A stretch of DNA of 64,000 nt. Source: Alicyclobacillus tolerans (GTDB lineage Bacteria > Bacillota > Bacilli > Alicyclobacillales > Alicyclobacillaceae). Below, one piece after another: positions 40,893 to 51,090 of the stretch; position 1 is the first letter of the stretch, and each line of letters starts with the position of its first letter. The notes beneath the pieces were generated by a model. The model searched no databases, had not been told where the DNA came from, and saw only the letters and a list, made by a program, of their open reading frames with translations. The DNA is taken from NCBI RefSeq assembly GCF_900142255.1, contig NZ_FRAF01000002.1:1-64000 (forward strand), written 5' to 3'. Both the position numbers and the translations under genes were made by a program.

Positions 40893-43267
40893 GTAGCCAA
40901 CTGAAGCAGAGTCCTCGTACCCTCGAAGAGATGGCAAGTCCGCTTCTCTTTGTAAAGGATCTCTGTTTGCGCTATGAGGAGCATGGGCCATGGATTTTGC
41001 GCCATATTGATTTTGTCCTGCATCCAGGTGAATCTGTATTGCTGCTTGGCCCAAGCGGATCGGGAAAAAGCACATTAGCTATGGTACTTGCTGATCTGAT
41101 ACCCGGGATTCTTGAGGCAGAAGTCAAAGGAGAAGTCTTTTCTAGCGATTCTTTGCGCAAGCCGGGGAATATTGGCTATGTTTTTCAAGATGCGGATACA
41201 CAGTTTTGCATGCTGCAAGTGGATGACGAATTGGCGTTTGGCATGGAGAATCGGCAAATTCCCCGCGCCAAGATGCGTGAACGAATGAAAGAAGCTTTGG
41301 CCAATGTTTTGTTGCCCGTTGCTCCAAACGATCATCATCATGAGTTTTCGGGCGGAATGAAGCAGAAATTGGCGATTGCTTCCGCTTTGACACTTCGTCC
41401 TCAACTTTGTGTCCTGGATGAACCTACAGCTAATCTCGATCCGTTAGCTAGTGCACAGGTATTGGCGACCATTCAAAAATTGCGCGAACAAGGGACTAGC
41501 TTGCTGATAATTGAGCATCATTTTCAACCTCTTCTGCCCTATGTGGATAGGGTGGTCTTGTTCAATCGAGATGGTAGCATTCATCGCCAAGGTCCTGCTG
41601 GAGAAGTGGTTGCTGAAGAATGGGCATGGATGCTGGCAGAAGGAGTAGCAGAAAGTCATGAGCTTGTCCAAACTGCGGTGCGGCGCGCTAATGATGCGTC
41701 CAGTTTGTCTTTGGGCAATTCGCTATGGACTTTGAGTGGGTTGGACGTAAAGCGTGGAAAGCGTGAAGTGTTGAAGCAGGTTAATGCAGAAATACGGCAA
41801 GGCGAATGGATAGCCATTGTGGGTCCAAACGGATCGGGCAAATCGACATTACTTGAAGCGCTCGCGGGATTGGTTCCGGCTGAGTCTGGAGAGTTGTCGT
41901 ATGCTGGACGTCCACTCAAGGATTGGTCGGCAGAAGAATTGTATCAACGAATTTCTGTGAGTTTTCAAAATCCAGAGCATCAGTTTGTTTATGAACGAGT
42001 GGGAGAAGAGATAGCCAATCAACGTCTGTCAGGTGACATTCCTGATGATGTCCAGTCCTGGCTCAGTGATTTTGGCCTGGCAGGTTTAGCTGAACAATCG
42101 CCTTATATGCTTTCCCAAGGCCAGAAACGCCGTTTGTCTGTTGCTTCTATGTTACGTAAGGAACATGAGGCGTATTTGCTTGACGAGCCAACGTTTGGTC
42201 AGGATGCTGCGACAACCCGTTTTCTTATGGAACGTTTGGAGTCGTTGCACATTCGCGGTAAAACTCTGATCATGGTTAGCCATGACTTGTCACTCGTCTA
42301 TCGTTATGCTACGCGCGTTTGGGTGGTGGTCAATGGTCGGTTGATTTGGGATGGTTTGCCGCAGGATTTAAAAAATCATCAAGCGATTCGAGCAAAAGCT
42401 CATCTTTTATCGGAACAGGAATTGATTGCGGCAGAGTTGCAACGAACGGAATTGAGCATGAAAGATATTTGGAATGCTTGGGAAACGAAGAGTGTTCCTA
42501 AGAATCATGCTCGTTTGTCCTGGTTTCGTAAAATTCACCCAGTCTGGCTATTTATTGGTATTCTGGTGGCAGCGGTCTTGATGGTATTTGCAAACAACTG
42601 GCAACAAGGTTTGGCGATGTTACTCTTTCCTATGGTTTTGCTCATGACCTTGGGACATCAATCTCCTTGGCGTGTATTAAAAATTCTTGCGCCATTTGTC
42701 CTTATTTATTTTCTTTCCCTTGTCTCTTTGACATTGAATTCAGCAGTACCGTCTGGAAGTGCCAGCGTGACGATTCTTTGGTGGCATCCAAGTATAGCCG
42801 GACTTCTCAATGGTATCGTGCTCGCCACACGAATGATTGGCACGTTGGCGCTTGGCCTGCTCTATGTGGATGCCGTGGATTTAACAGAATTGACCATTGG
42901 ACTGACGCGACATTTTCGCTTGCCGCCTAAGTTCGCCTATGGTTTTCTGGCAGGTTTTCGCATACTGCCGTTGCTGCACACTGAGTGGAACAAAATTCAA
43001 GATGCACGTCGCGTGAGAGGATTATCCCCTAAACGGATGATATGGCGCATCGGTATTTTTGCGTTGCCGCTATTGGCTCAGGCTGTACGCATGAGCGAGC
43101 GTGTAGCCATGGCTATGGAAGCTCGTGGTTTGCAGGGTGATGCGGCTGCGTCCGCTAAGGAACGCAGCTTTTACCGTGATGTGTCCTATGGAACTTTGGA
43201 TATTTTTATTGCTCTCGCTTTTCCTGTTTCAGTGTTCGCTTTGCTTATGATTTTTGCTCACCCTTAA
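40889..43267 (+). CDS. ECF transporter energy module: two ATPases fused to the T (CbiQ-like) subunit (YkoD-YkoC fusion)
   Basis: 792 aa. ATPase 1: Walker A GPSGSGKST (54-62), signature 'FSGGMKQK', Walker B 'LCVLDEPTANLD'. ATPase 2: Walker A GPNGSGKST (312-320), signature 'LSQGQKRRLSVASM', Walker B 'AYLLDEPTFGQD'. From ~545 to the end, membrane helices and EcfT signatures 'GFLAGFRILPLLHTEWNKIQDARRVRG' and 'RVAMAMEARGLQG' (A-R-G coupling motif). In Bacillus subtilis ykoD (both ATPases) and ykoC (T) are separate genes. GTG start overlaps the ykoE stop. Confidence 0.92.
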   Translation: MSSQLKQSPRTLEEMASPLLFVKDLCLRYEEHGPWILRHIDFVLHPGESVLLLGPSGSGKSTLAMVLADLIPGILEAEVKGEVFSSDSLRKPGNIGYVFQDADTQFCMLQVDDELAFGMENRQIPRAKMRERMKEALANVLLPVAPNDHHHEFSGGMKQKLAIASALTLRPQLCVLDEPTANLDPLASAQVLATIQKLREQGTSLLIIEHHFQPLLPYVDRVVLFNRDGSIHRQGPAGEVVAEEWAWMLAEGVAESHELVQTAVRRANDASSLSLGNSLWTLSGLDVKRGKREVLKQVNAEIRQGEWIAIVGPNGSGKSTLLEALAGLVPAESGELSYAGRPLKDWSAEELYQRISVSFQNPEHQFVYERVGEEIANQRLSGDIPDDVQSWLSDFGLAGLAEQSPYMLSQGQKRRLSVASMLRKEHEAYLLDEPTFGQDAATTRFLMERLESLHIRGKTLIMVSHDLSLVYRYATRVWVVVNGRLIWDGLPQDLKNHQAIRAKAHLLSEQELIAAELQRTELSMKDIWNAWETKSVPKNHARLSWFRKIHPVWLFIGILVAAVLMVFANNWQQGLAMLLFPMVLLMTLGHQSPWRVLKILAPFVLIYFLSLVSLTLNSAVPSGSASVTILWWHPSIAGLLNGIVLATRMIGTLALGLLYVDAVDLTELTIGLTRHFRLPPKFAYGFLAGFRILPLLHTEWNKIQDARRVRGLSPKRMIWRIGIFALPLLAQAVRMSERVAMAMEARGLQGDAAASAKERSFYRDVSYGTLDIFIALAFPVSVFALLMIFAHP

Positions 43268-44570
43268 ACCTGTGGCGAATGGTCCTATTCCAGATCCACG
43301 GGAACGCTGCACAACCCATGGGCGTAAAGAGAGCGTATAAAGGCATCAATGGATAACGGAAACGATCCCAAGCAGGGAAAAAGAAAAAAACAAGCGTATA
43401 GTAAACTAAAAAGCAGAGAATAACGGCCCATTGTCGAAGCAGTGGGCGTTTTTCTGCTTGGATGGCCAAATACATCAGGCCGAGTAGTACAAAGAGCATA
43501 AAAATCCAATAGGCAATTGTATCCACGTTACGCATGGTTGTCACCAACCATGGTTGGGCTCCAGCATTGATGAATGTATAACGAACAGCGTTTACGTCAT
43601 TATTGTATAGATGATAAATTTTTGCCCAGCCATTCAGGAATGTCTGCCAGGGATGAGTCCAGTAGTATTGAAACGCTACTTTTTCGCCAATTGCATTTTC
43701 TAGAACTTCGTTTTTACCAGCCGCAAGTAATGGATTGATGTTGGGATTGTATGACCAATAGTATCCTGAATTTGTCATAATTCCTTGCCAAAGATTGACT
43801 CCTCCATTTGTCGATACCAGGACAAAATGATGCATGGCCAGCCAATTGCGCAGCGTCACTGGAAAGATGCCGACGACCATGCCCAGGACGAATGAAACCG
43901 TTCGTTGAAAAGCTATTCGCCATGCAATTTGTCCTAACCAACGTTCAGAGAATAAATAAAAGATAGGAAACAACAGCGGGATGGGACGTATATCAATATC
44001 TAGACCAAGTAGTAAACCTACAAGCGCAAACGGCCACCAACGGTGTTCTTTTTTGTTTGAAAGCAAGGTTAAGGCAAAGAGTACAACCACAAGTAAAAAA
44101 GTAAACGATTCTTCCGATCCGTTGACAGCGTTCCATTCTATTTGACTTGGCAAGAGAGTGTAAAACAGGGCACCAATTGTAGCTAGCCGAGCATGATGGG
44201 TAAAGTGTTCAATGAATTTGTAAATCAAGATGACCATTCCAATACTCAGGAGCGTATTAAAAATCAACCCAGAAATCATTACCGGACCGGTCAGACGATA
44301 AATGATGGACAGGATAAATGGCCAGCCAATCGGCCAGTATGCGGTTGCCTGTCCGCGCCAATGGTAACCTTGTCCAAGCGCCATTTCTCTAGCATGGATA
44401 AAATACCACTCAAAATCAGCGCGTTGTGGCGGTTGCATGTATAAAAGAAAGGCTCCTCTTAGCAAAATGTTGATGAGGACGACCCAGAAGAGATTAGAAT
44501 GTTGAAAACGGGTAAGATAGGTTATCGGCCAGAAACGTTTTTGGGGTTTGTTGTTTTTTTCCTGTAAAAT
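43245..44570 (-). CDS. GT39/ArnT-like membrane glycosyltransferase, apparent ATT start
   Basis: About 441 aa with some nine membrane helices. 'RADFEWYFIHAREMALGQGYHW' and 'AYWPIGWPFILSIIYRLTGP' are typical of polyprenol-sugar-dependent glycosyltransferases (PMT/ArnT, PF13231). From the first canonical start (TTG 44465) the first membrane helix would be cut. The frame continues upstream as KRFWPITYLTRFQHSNLFWV without ATG/GTG/TTG to ATT at 44570-44568, which has AGAGGTGA 7 bp upstream. I take ATT as the start. The 3' end overlaps the convergent ECF gene by 23 bp. Acceptor unknown. Confidence 0.75.
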   Translation of the reverse strand: MLQEKNNKPQKRFWPITYLTRFQHSNLFWVVLINILLRGAFLLYMQPPQRADFEWYFIHAREMALGQGYHWRGQATAYWPIGWPFILSIIYRLTGPVMISGLIFNTLLSIGMVILIYKFIEHFTHHARLATIGALFYTLLPSQIEWNAVNGSEESFTFLLVVVLFALTLLSNKKEHRWWPFALVGLLLGLDIDIRPIPLLFPIFYLFSERWLGQIAWRIAFQRTVSFVLGMVVGIFPVTLRNWLAMHHFVLVSTNGGVNLWQGIMTNSGYYWSYNPNINPLLAAGKNEVLENAIGEKVAFQYYWTHPWQTFLNGWAKIYHLYNNDVNAVRYTFINAGAQPWLVTTMRNVDTIAYWIFMLFVLLGLMYLAIQAEKRPLLRQWAVILCFLVYYTLVFFFFPAWDRFRYPLMPLYALFTPMGCAAFPWIWNRTIRHRFKGEQKS

Positions 44571-44625
44571 GACGGATTCACCTCTACAGTTCGTAAGCCT
44601 TGTTGTCCAAATTTTACTTTGTAAA

Positions 44626-44634
44626 TGTTATCAT
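44626..44634 (+). promoter_or_regulatory. Possible extended -10 promoter of transketolase
   Basis: TGTTATCAT gives an extended -10 (TG-N-TATCAT), without a -35 at correct distance. About 75 bp upstream of the tkt start. Confidence 0.35.
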
Positions 44635-44713
44635 ATGCGGAGAAGCAGCGCGTTTTGTCCACGTTGCACTCATATTTTCCGTTGCCCATCTTTTGTTGCA
44701 GAGGAGTGGAGAA

Positions 44714-46705
44714 ATGCCGTACACAGAAAAAGATTTGTTAGCTGTTCAAACGATTCGTACACTTTCTATTGACGCCATTGAAAAGGCGAATTCAGGCCAC
44801 CCAGGATTGCCCATGGGTGCTGCACCTATGGCCTATGTATTATGGTCCCGTTTTTTGCAACACAATCCTGAAAATCCCCATTGGTTTAATCGTGATCGAT
44901 TTGTGCTGTCGGCTGGTCATGGTTCTATGTTACTCTACAGCCTGCTCCATCTCTTTGGTTACGATGTGACCATAGACGATTTGAAATCTTTTCGACAATA
45001 CGGCTCACGTACACCAGGACATCCAGAATACGGACACACACCGGGAGTGGACACTACAACTGGACCGCTTGGACAAGGAATTGCGACAGCTGTGGGTATG
45101 GCTGTTGCGGAAAGATTTTTGGCTGCTAAATACAATCGTCCTGATGCGCAAGTGGTTGATCATTACACTTATGTGATTGTCGGCGACGGCGATTTAATGG
45201 AAGGTATCTCGGGTGAAGCGTCTTCACTAGCAGGTCATCTCAAATTGAACAAACTCATTGTTCTTTATGATTCTAACGATATTTCTCTTGATGGGCCTAC
45301 TTCTTGGTCGTTTACGGAAGATGTAAAAGCGCGTTATCAGTCTTACGGCTGGAACGTTTTGCATGTGAAAGATGGTAACGATTTGGAAGAAATTGAGGAG
45401 GCTATCAAAGAAGCTCGCCACGCTAACGCCCCTACACTCATTCAAGTCAAGACCATCATTGGATATGGCGCGCCTACCAAGCAAGGGACATCCAAAGCTC
45501 ATGGTTCCCCGTTGGGTAAAGAGGAAGCAGCTAAAGCAAAAGCATTTTATCAGTGGGGTCATGACGATCCGTTTCATGTTCCCTCCGAAGTTCGAGAATT
45601 GTTTGCAGAACTCAAAAAAGCCTGTGCATCTCGGGAAGCAGCTTGGAACGCTGTCTACGTGGAGTTCCAAAAGAAATATCCTGAGCTGGCTCAAGAACTA
45701 GATACAGCCCGCTCTGGGAAAGTTCGTGTTGATTTTCCGCAAGTCATGCCGCAGTTTGAAGGTGAAGTAGCGACACGCGATGCTTTTGCAAAAGTCATCA
45801 ATGCCATTGCTCCTCACGTTCCAACAATGCTTGGCGGTTCTGCCGATTTATCAGAATCCAACAAAACTTTAATTGCTGGAAAAGATCATTTTGGACCAGA
45901 AAATTATGCCGGACAGAATGTTTTTTATGGAGTACGTGAGCATGCCATGGGAGCCATGATCAACGGACTGTGTTTGCATCAAGGTATATTCCCTTATGTT
46001 GGGACCTTCCTGGTCTTTTGCGATTACTTGCGTCCATCCATTCGCTTGGCTGCACTGATGAAACAACCAGCACTATATGTGTTTACACACGATAGTATTG
46101 CTGTTGGTGAAGATGGACCAACGCACGAACCGATTGAACAATTGGCTTCTCTGCGCGCTATCCCAGGATTAGTGGTTTTTCGTCCGGCAGATGCTCAGGA
46201 AACAGGTTATGCGGTGGAATATGCATTGACGCATCGGGAGGCACCGATTGTGCTAGCCTTGTCCAGACAAAAACTCCCGGTTTTACCTGAAATCCAAAAA
46301 CATCGAACGGAGTTTGCCAAGGGTGCTTATGTCTTGTATCAACATGGGGATGGTCAACAATTAGCCATCATGGCTACTGGTTCTGAGGTGCACCTTGTAC
46401 TCGAAGCTGCCAAGCGTTTGGCTGCTGAAGGAATCGCGGTGCGTGTGATTAACGTCACATCTTTTGAATTGTTTGAATCAATGGATGCGGCGTATCGAGA
46501 GAGCGTCCTGCCCGGTGGATTGCGTAAGCGGCTTGCCGTGGAAATGGCTCACCCCATGTCATGGGGCAAGTATGTGGGGTTGGATGGTGATACGTTGACC
46601 ATACAACGATTTGGCGCTTCTGGCCCTGGAGAAGTTGTGATGCGAGAATATGGATTTACCGTGGAAAACGTCATCGCAAAAGCAAAAGCCATTTTAAATC
46701 GTTAA
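44714..46705 (+). CDS. tkt: Transketolase
   Basis: 663 aa, full length. Thiamine-diphosphate domain '[19 protein letters not shown]', '[19 protein letters not shown]', '[35 protein letters not shown]'; pyrimidine domain '[19 protein letters not shown]' and '[29 protein letters not shown]'. It moves two-carbon units in the pentose phosphate pathway. ATG 44714 has GAGGAG 7 bp upstream; the open frame extends 38 codons further but that part is not family-like. Confidence 0.96.
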   Translation: MPYTEKDLLAVQTIRTLSIDAIEKANSGHPGLPMGAAPMAYVLWSRFLQHNPENPHWFNRDRFVLSAGHGSMLLYSLLHLFGYDVTIDDLKSFRQYGSRTPGHPEYGHTPGVDTTTGPLGQGIATAVGMAVAERFLAAKYNRPDAQVVDHYTYVIVGDGDLMEGISGEASSLAGHLKLNKLIVLYDSNDISLDGPTSWSFTEDVKARYQSYGWNVLHVKDGNDLEEIEEAIKEARHANAPTLIQVKTIIGYGAPTKQGTSKAHGSPLGKEEAAKAKAFYQWGHDDPFHVPSEVRELFAELKKACASREAAWNAVYVEFQKKYPELAQELDTARSGKVRVDFPQVMPQFEGEVATRDAFAKVINAIAPHVPTMLGGSADLSESNKTLIAGKDHFGPENYAGQNVFYGVREHAMGAMINGLCLHQGIFPYVGTFLVFCDYLRPSIRLAALMKQPALYVFTHDSIAVGEDGPTHEPIEQLASLRAIPGLVVFRPADAQETGYAVEYALTHREAPIVLALSRQKLPVLPEIQKHRTEFAKGAYVLYQHGDGQQLAIMATGSEVHLVLEAAKRLAAEGIAVRVINVTSFELFESMDAAYRESVLPGGLRKRLAVEMAHPMSWGKYVGLDGDTLTIQRFGASGPGEVVMREYGFTVENVIAKAKAILNR

Positions 46706-46723
46706 ACGTCAATTTCTATGCAG

Positions 46724-46752
46724 AATGGGGCAGTCCTTGTGGACGCCCCATT
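46724..46752 (+). terminator. Terminator after transketolase
   Basis: AATGGGGC (46724-46731) with GTCC pairs with GGAC and GCCCCATT (46745-46752) around a 4-nt loop, with one bulged base. T-rich sequence follows. Confidence 0.7.
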
Positions 46753-46818
46753 TGTTCAATGCTCGAAGGACAGAAATCGCTTGTTCTCTTCAAACAATCA
46801 TGATTGTTTTCAGTAATT

Positions 46819-47427
46819 TCAGGAAAGAGTTTCCGATGATTGTAAATGAGCTTGTAATCCTGCCATGACAAAACGAATAATACGGTTTTCAAATGTTGTT
46901 TTATCGGACTCCTCAATATGCATTGCTGCATAATAAGCCATGTCTCCCACCAATGAGATAAGCATGAGAATCGTCCAGCGATCTTCCTTGCTTTGAAAAC
47001 GTCCCTCGTGGCGACGATTGAGAGCCTCTAGCAGTTTGTCACCGAGAGAACCATACATAGCTTCCTGCTTTCTTTCCATAAATGCTCGGCCGCCACCCGA
47101 ATAATAAACTGACGCCATGGCCTTATCATGGTCAAACATGCGCAGAACGGTTCTGACTGTCGCTTCAGTTGCCTCTTCAAAAGAGTTTTCAAGATTGTCA
47201 AGAATGGGAGAAATTCGAGACCAGGTCTGCTCCACCATCTCGTCAAATAAAGCGGTGAGCAAATCTTCGAGTGAATTGAAATGCAGGTAGAAGGTGCCGC
47301 GTGCAATGTTACTTTCTTTGATGACATCGGCAATCGTAATATCGTCATAGCCATATTCTTGAAAGAGCCATTTGGCAGTATTCAGAATGTGTTGATGACG
47401 TTGCTCTTTAGTCATGGATTGACGCAT
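46819..47427 (-). CDS. TetR-family transcriptional regulator
   Basis: 202 aa. HTH 'HILNTAKWLFQEYGYDDI' 'TIADVIKESNIARGTFYLHFNSLEDLL'. The ligand domain has no recognised signature. ATG 47427 with AAAGGAG 8-9 bp upstream. It stands alone between transketolase and a LysR gene on the same strand; targets unknown. Confidence 0.88.
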   Translation of the reverse strand: MRQSMTKEQRHQHILNTAKWLFQEYGYDDITIADVIKESNIARGTFYLHFNSLEDLLTALFDEMVEQTWSRISPILDNLENSFEEATEATVRTVLRMFDHDKAMASVYYSGGGRAFMERKQEAMYGSLGDKLLEALNRRHEGRFQSKEDRWTILMLISLVGDMAYYAAMHIEESDKTTFENRIIRFVMAGLQAHLQSSETLS

Positions 47428-47502
47428 TTCAGAAGCTCCTTTTTCAACTGCGCTGAAATGATAGTTACGTAATTTACCCCCGCGCGGTATGTAGAGAATG
47501 TT

Positions 47503-48390
47503 TTATGTCAGTGATGCATAATGATCACGCACGACTTTTAAAAACTGATGGGTGATAGGATGTTCGGCCATTTCTTCTGGATAAGCCAGTAATGTCGGCC
47601 GCACCCAATCCTCCAGTCCCACATCAATAGCTAAACAACCCTTGTGGGCCGCATCTGCAAGAGTTCTTCTTGGTAACAGAGAATATCCAACACCGAGTCC
47701 AACCATGGCTTTTATAGCGTCAAGACTGTCGAGTTCCATACTCACTTTGGGATAGACATGTGATTTGGCAAGGAGTTCCATGACACGCTTGCGAAAAGGC
47801 GCTGTTTCCCGGCTGAATGCGACGAAAGGTTCATTGACCAGTGCCTGAGGACCAGGAAAATGATGTGTAAAAGGATGGTTTTTCGAAACTACCAAATCAA
47901 TTTTATCTGGAACAAACTCTACAAGACGCACACGTGGATGATAAATCGGCTCACCTAAAAAACAAAAATCCACGCGTCCAGTGGTCAAGGCTTCCACCAT
48001 TTCATCGTAAAGTCCCATTTGTACTTGCAGGCGAATCCGACTTTGTTGGTGAAAGGTGGCAAGGCAACTAGGCACGTCAGTAGAGACAAAAGCGCGGCCG
48101 GACATGATGCGCAAAATAGGTAAAGGTGAACTTTCGGGCTTGCTCATTTCAGTGACCAGCCGTTGCATACGCTCAGCGAGGGGTAAAAACTGTCGTCCTG
48201 CAACAGTTAATTCAACTCCTGTCGGAACGCGATCGAACAAAGCATAGCCCAAGTCTCGTTCCAGTCGCTGCAAACGTGTAGTGACGGTGGATTGTGACAT
48301 AAATAGGCTATCGGCCGTTTTGGAAATCGATTTTAGCCTTGCTATAGCCAAAAAAAGCTCTACATCACGTGTATCCACATCATCACCCAA
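47503..48390 (-). CDS. LysR-family transcriptional regulator
   Basis: 295 aa. HTH 'FLAIARLKSISKTADSLFMS' 'QSTVTTRLQRLERDLGYALFDR'; effector domain with 'MSGRAFVSTDVPSCLATFHQ' and 'AIKAMVGLGVGYSLLPRRTL'. TTG 48390 with AAAAAGG upstream is the best start. It is divergent from the PBP2 gene, which it could regulate; nothing in the sequence proves this. Confidence 0.87.
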   Translation of the reverse strand: MGDDVDTRDVELFLAIARLKSISKTADSLFMSQSTVTTRLQRLERDLGYALFDRVPTGVELTVAGRQFLPLAERMQRLVTEMSKPESSPLPILRIMSGRAFVSTDVPSCLATFHQQSRIRLQVQMGLYDEMVEALTTGRVDFCFLGEPIYHPRVRLVEFVPDKIDLVVSKNHPFTHHFPGPQALVNEPFVAFSRETAPFRKRVMELLAKSHVYPKVSMELDSLDAIKAMVGLGVGYSLLPRRTLADAAHKGCLAIDVGLEDWVRPTLLAYPEEMAEHPITHQFLKVVRDHYASLT

Positions 48391-48606
48391 CTGACCTTTT
48401 TCTGCATTCTATCATGTGCTGCTTGAAAGGAACAATTAGATATTGATGAGAATTTCGTCATGCTGCCAAGATTTCTCCATCCTCTTTTCGCAATTTCAGA
48501 GTAAACTAGAGAATGTGGGTTTTTTCGTGTCGATGCCTGTCAATTGTTGACGATGAAAATGGCTGATAGATACGAGAAAACTGATATTTACACAGGGAGG
48601 ATTGTC

Positions 48607-50682
48607 ATGCTGAAACGAAAGAATCGAGGCAAACGCGTGAAAAGACACAATCCTGCTAATCGCCTGTGGGTCGTATCCGGTATAACCACTCTTGCTCTGG
48701 CGGGACTTTTATTGCGCCTAGGCTATGTGCAAGTCAAGGAAGGTTCGCAGTTTCGCGGAGAATCAACGAATGTTCAGGTGGTTTCTTACCCGGTTTTACC
48801 ACCCCGCGGATTTATATATAGCAGTAACGGAACTGTGCTCGCTGAGGACAAGCCAGTATATGATGCCTATCTAACTCGCTTGCCCAATGTTTCAGAAAAT
48901 CTTCAGAATATGGCAGACAAGTTGGCGCCTTGGTTGGGTGAAAGTCCGAAAGCAGTATTGACGGCCATGAAAACGAGCCCGCTTGCTACTCAAGTGCTCA
49001 TTAAACGAAATCTTTCTGAAGCTGCTGTATCTTACATTTATGAGCATCGAAGCGAACTGCCGGGAGTGCGTGTTGAGGTCGATCCAATTCGCTATTATCC
49101 GTATGGCGATTTGGCAGCGCATATCCTTGGATATGTCGGACCGATTACCTCCAGTTCTGAATCTTACTATAACAAATTGGGGTATCTTGATTCACAAATT
49201 GTTGGTGAAACGGGCGTGGAAGCGCAGTATGAGTCCTATCTGCAGGGACATGTAGGAGAAGAGGAAGACCTGGTCAACAGTGCAGGTGTGCCTATAAAGT
49301 CAATTGGCATGCAGCCACCAGCACAGTCGGGAGACAATTTGCAGTTAACAATTGATTCTACCTATCAGGCGTTGGCCCAAGAAATTGTGGCCAATTATAT
49401 TCAAAATTCACCACTTAAATATGAGATTTCAGAAGCTTCCGCTGTTGTTTTGAATGTCAAAACAGGCGGGGTGGAAGCTATGGTTAGTTATCCTTATTAC
49501 AACCCCAATTGGTTTTTGAATGGTAATTATTTAAAACACTCTACTTACTTAGAAAAATCTGATGCGTTGATTAACAATGTGATTCAAAGCCCTGAATATC
49601 CTGGCTCTACTGTCAAACCTGCAAACGCGATTGCAGGTATGCAGTCGGGAACAATTACACCGAATACGATAGTGTACGATCACGGTTTCTTGCAAATTGG
49701 TAACCGCATTTTTCACAACTGGTATCTTCCTGGATTTGGACCGGTTAATGTGACGCAGGCTATTGAACTTTCCGATGACACGTTTTTCTACCAGCTTGGA
49801 TTATGGCTGGGGGGATGGAATAACAATACCGGTTACCCCAATGGAGAATCCTACAATCAGTGGGTAAAAACTCGTTTTGTCAAAGCCCTGAATACACTGT
49901 TTGGCTGGGAATATCGGTTTGGTCTTGGCGCCATGACCGGCATTGATTTGCCGGGAGAAGTACCTGGTATGTTCTGGGAAGAAGACACGCAGCAGAACTA
50001 TCTGGAAGTTCCTTATGACTTAAAGCAAGCAGAAGCTTCTTTAAAGAAGAAAGGCTATTATGATAACTGGGGGGCAGTACCTGATTTGGCGTTTGCAGCC
50101 ATAGGCCAGTCACAAGAATTTACGCCTATCGAAATGGCCCAATATGTGATGACTTTGGCCGATCGCGGAGTAAAACTTCAGCCGCATGTTCTTCAAGCCA
50201 TTTATCCAGCGGACGAAGCGCCTGGCAGTCCTGGCAGTAAACCGATATACACTTTTAAGCCTAAAGTGGAGGCACGGCTTAACATTAATCCAACGTATAT
50301 GCAGGCTGCGTTGCAAGGTATGTATTTGATGGCCAATAATCCTATGGGATTACTTTACCAGGGTGGATTTGCTGGATCTCCATATCACGCTGCTGGTAAG
50401 ACAGGAACTGCTCAGATCTCTGAAAACGGGCGCAATGTGGACGACTCCGTGACCATTGCTTTTGCGCCTTATAACCATCCACAAATTGCTATTGCTGTCA
50501 TGGTGCCAGGTGGTGGAGCGAGTACAACCACTGCTTCACATATAGCTCATCGTTTATTTAATGCGTATTTTCAATTGCATCACGAGTTTTTCCCTAAAAG
50601 TCAATGGATTAATCCCCAATTTCCGGCCAATTGGAGCTCAACTTTTGCTGCTCAACAACCAGAAAAGGGTGTTATGCCCTAA
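48607..50682 (+). CDS. Penicillin-binding protein 2-type D,D-transpeptidase (class B)
   Basis: 691 aa. A short basic tail and one membrane helix 'LWVVSGITTLALAGLLLRLGY' precede the dimerisation domain ('PPRGFIYSSNGTVLAEDKPV', 'RYYPYGDLAAHILGYVG'). The transpeptidase domain has S-x-x-K in 'PGSTVKPANAIAGM', SDD in 'ELSDDTFFYQLG' and KTGT in 'AAGKTGTAQIS'. It crosslinks peptidoglycan during elongation, or spore peptidoglycan in SpoVD/PbpH relatives; no PASTA domains are present. ATG 48607 with GGGAGG upstream. Confidence 0.9.
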   Translation: MLKRKNRGKRVKRHNPANRLWVVSGITTLALAGLLLRLGYVQVKEGSQFRGESTNVQVVSYPVLPPRGFIYSSNGTVLAEDKPVYDAYLTRLPNVSENLQNMADKLAPWLGESPKAVLTAMKTSPLATQVLIKRNLSEAAVSYIYEHRSELPGVRVEVDPIRYYPYGDLAAHILGYVGPITSSSESYYNKLGYLDSQIVGETGVEAQYESYLQGHVGEEEDLVNSAGVPIKSIGMQPPAQSGDNLQLTIDSTYQALAQEIVANYIQNSPLKYEISEASAVVLNVKTGGVEAMVSYPYYNPNWFLNGNYLKHSTYLEKSDALINNVIQSPEYPGSTVKPANAIAGMQSGTITPNTIVYDHGFLQIGNRIFHNWYLPGFGPVNVTQAIELSDDTFFYQLGLWLGGWNNNTGYPNGESYNQWVKTRFVKALNTLFGWEYRFGLGAMTGIDLPGEVPGMFWEEDTQQNYLEVPYDLKQAEASLKKKGYYDNWGAVPDLAFAAIGQSQEFTPIEMAQYVMTLADRGVKLQPHVLQAIYPADEAPGSPGSKPIYTFKPKVEARLNINPTYMQAALQGMYLMANNPMGLLYQGGFAGSPYHAAGKTGTAQISENGRNVDDSVTIAFAPYNHPQIAIAVMVPGGGASTTTASHIAHRLFNAYFQLHHEFFPKSQWINPQFPANWSSTFAAQQPEKGVMP

Positions 50683-50702
50683 TCTGTCTTATTAGGAAGG
50701 CT

Positions 50703-50732
50703 GCAGAAGCCTGCATATGAGCAGGTTTCTGC
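50703..50732 (+). terminator. Terminator after the PBP2 gene
   Basis: 12-bp stem GCAGAAGCCTGC / GCAGGTTTCTGC (one G-U) with a 6-nt loop, followed by GACTTTCTATT. Confidence 0.75.
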
Positions 50733-50793
50733 GACTTTCTATTCTATAAGAGGCTGCCTATGAAGAAATGGGTAACTTTTGAGCAAAAGAAGA

Positions 50794-50822
50794 TTGAATT
50801 AATTGAAAATTTCTAATATAAT
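50794..50822 (+). promoter_or_regulatory. SigA promoter of the small zinc-ribbon gene
   Basis: TTGAAT (50794-50799), 17 bp, perfect TATAAT (50817-50822). A hairpin CGATTC/GAATCG at 50832-50849 lies at or just after the expected transcription start and may be an operator. Confidence 0.65.
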
Positions 50823-50947
50823 GTTAAGAAACGATTCCTTAGAGAATCGAGAAAAAAGGCTAAAATCGCGTTCGCATTCAATGTCTGTGAATTTTGAAAT
50901 ATTTGCGGATTGCGATGAATACAAGCCTGGGGAAGAGAGGAATTCAG

Positions 50948-51079
50948 ATGGAATACAATCATTCACAATGCGCATTTTGCGGGTCGGAAATGGAGCAAGA
51001 AGAGCGGGAAGTAAATTATCGCCAAGTATGTTCTTCTTGTCTCGACAAATGGGAAAGGGATGCTGATGCAACTTGGTAG
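50948..51079 (+). CDS. Small 43-aa zinc-ribbon-like protein
   Basis: MEYNHSQCAFCGSEMEQEER then 'EVNYRQVCSSCLDKWERDADATW'. Two C-x2-C knuckles spaced 18 residues apart can hold one zinc, as in sporulation- or stress-linked mini-zinc-ribbon proteins of Bacilli. ATG 50948 with GAGAGGA 6 bp upstream. It has its own strong promoter and a 125-nt leader. Function unknown. Confidence 0.7.
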   Translation: MEYNHSQCAFCGSEMEQEEREVNYRQVCSSCLDKWERDADATW

Positions 51080-51090
51080 TAAGAAGTCAG

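Noticed and set aside
48607-50682. SDD instead of SxN in the second transpeptidase motif of PBP2
   Set aside because: SxD variants are normal in the PBP2 branch, so not evidence of inactivation.
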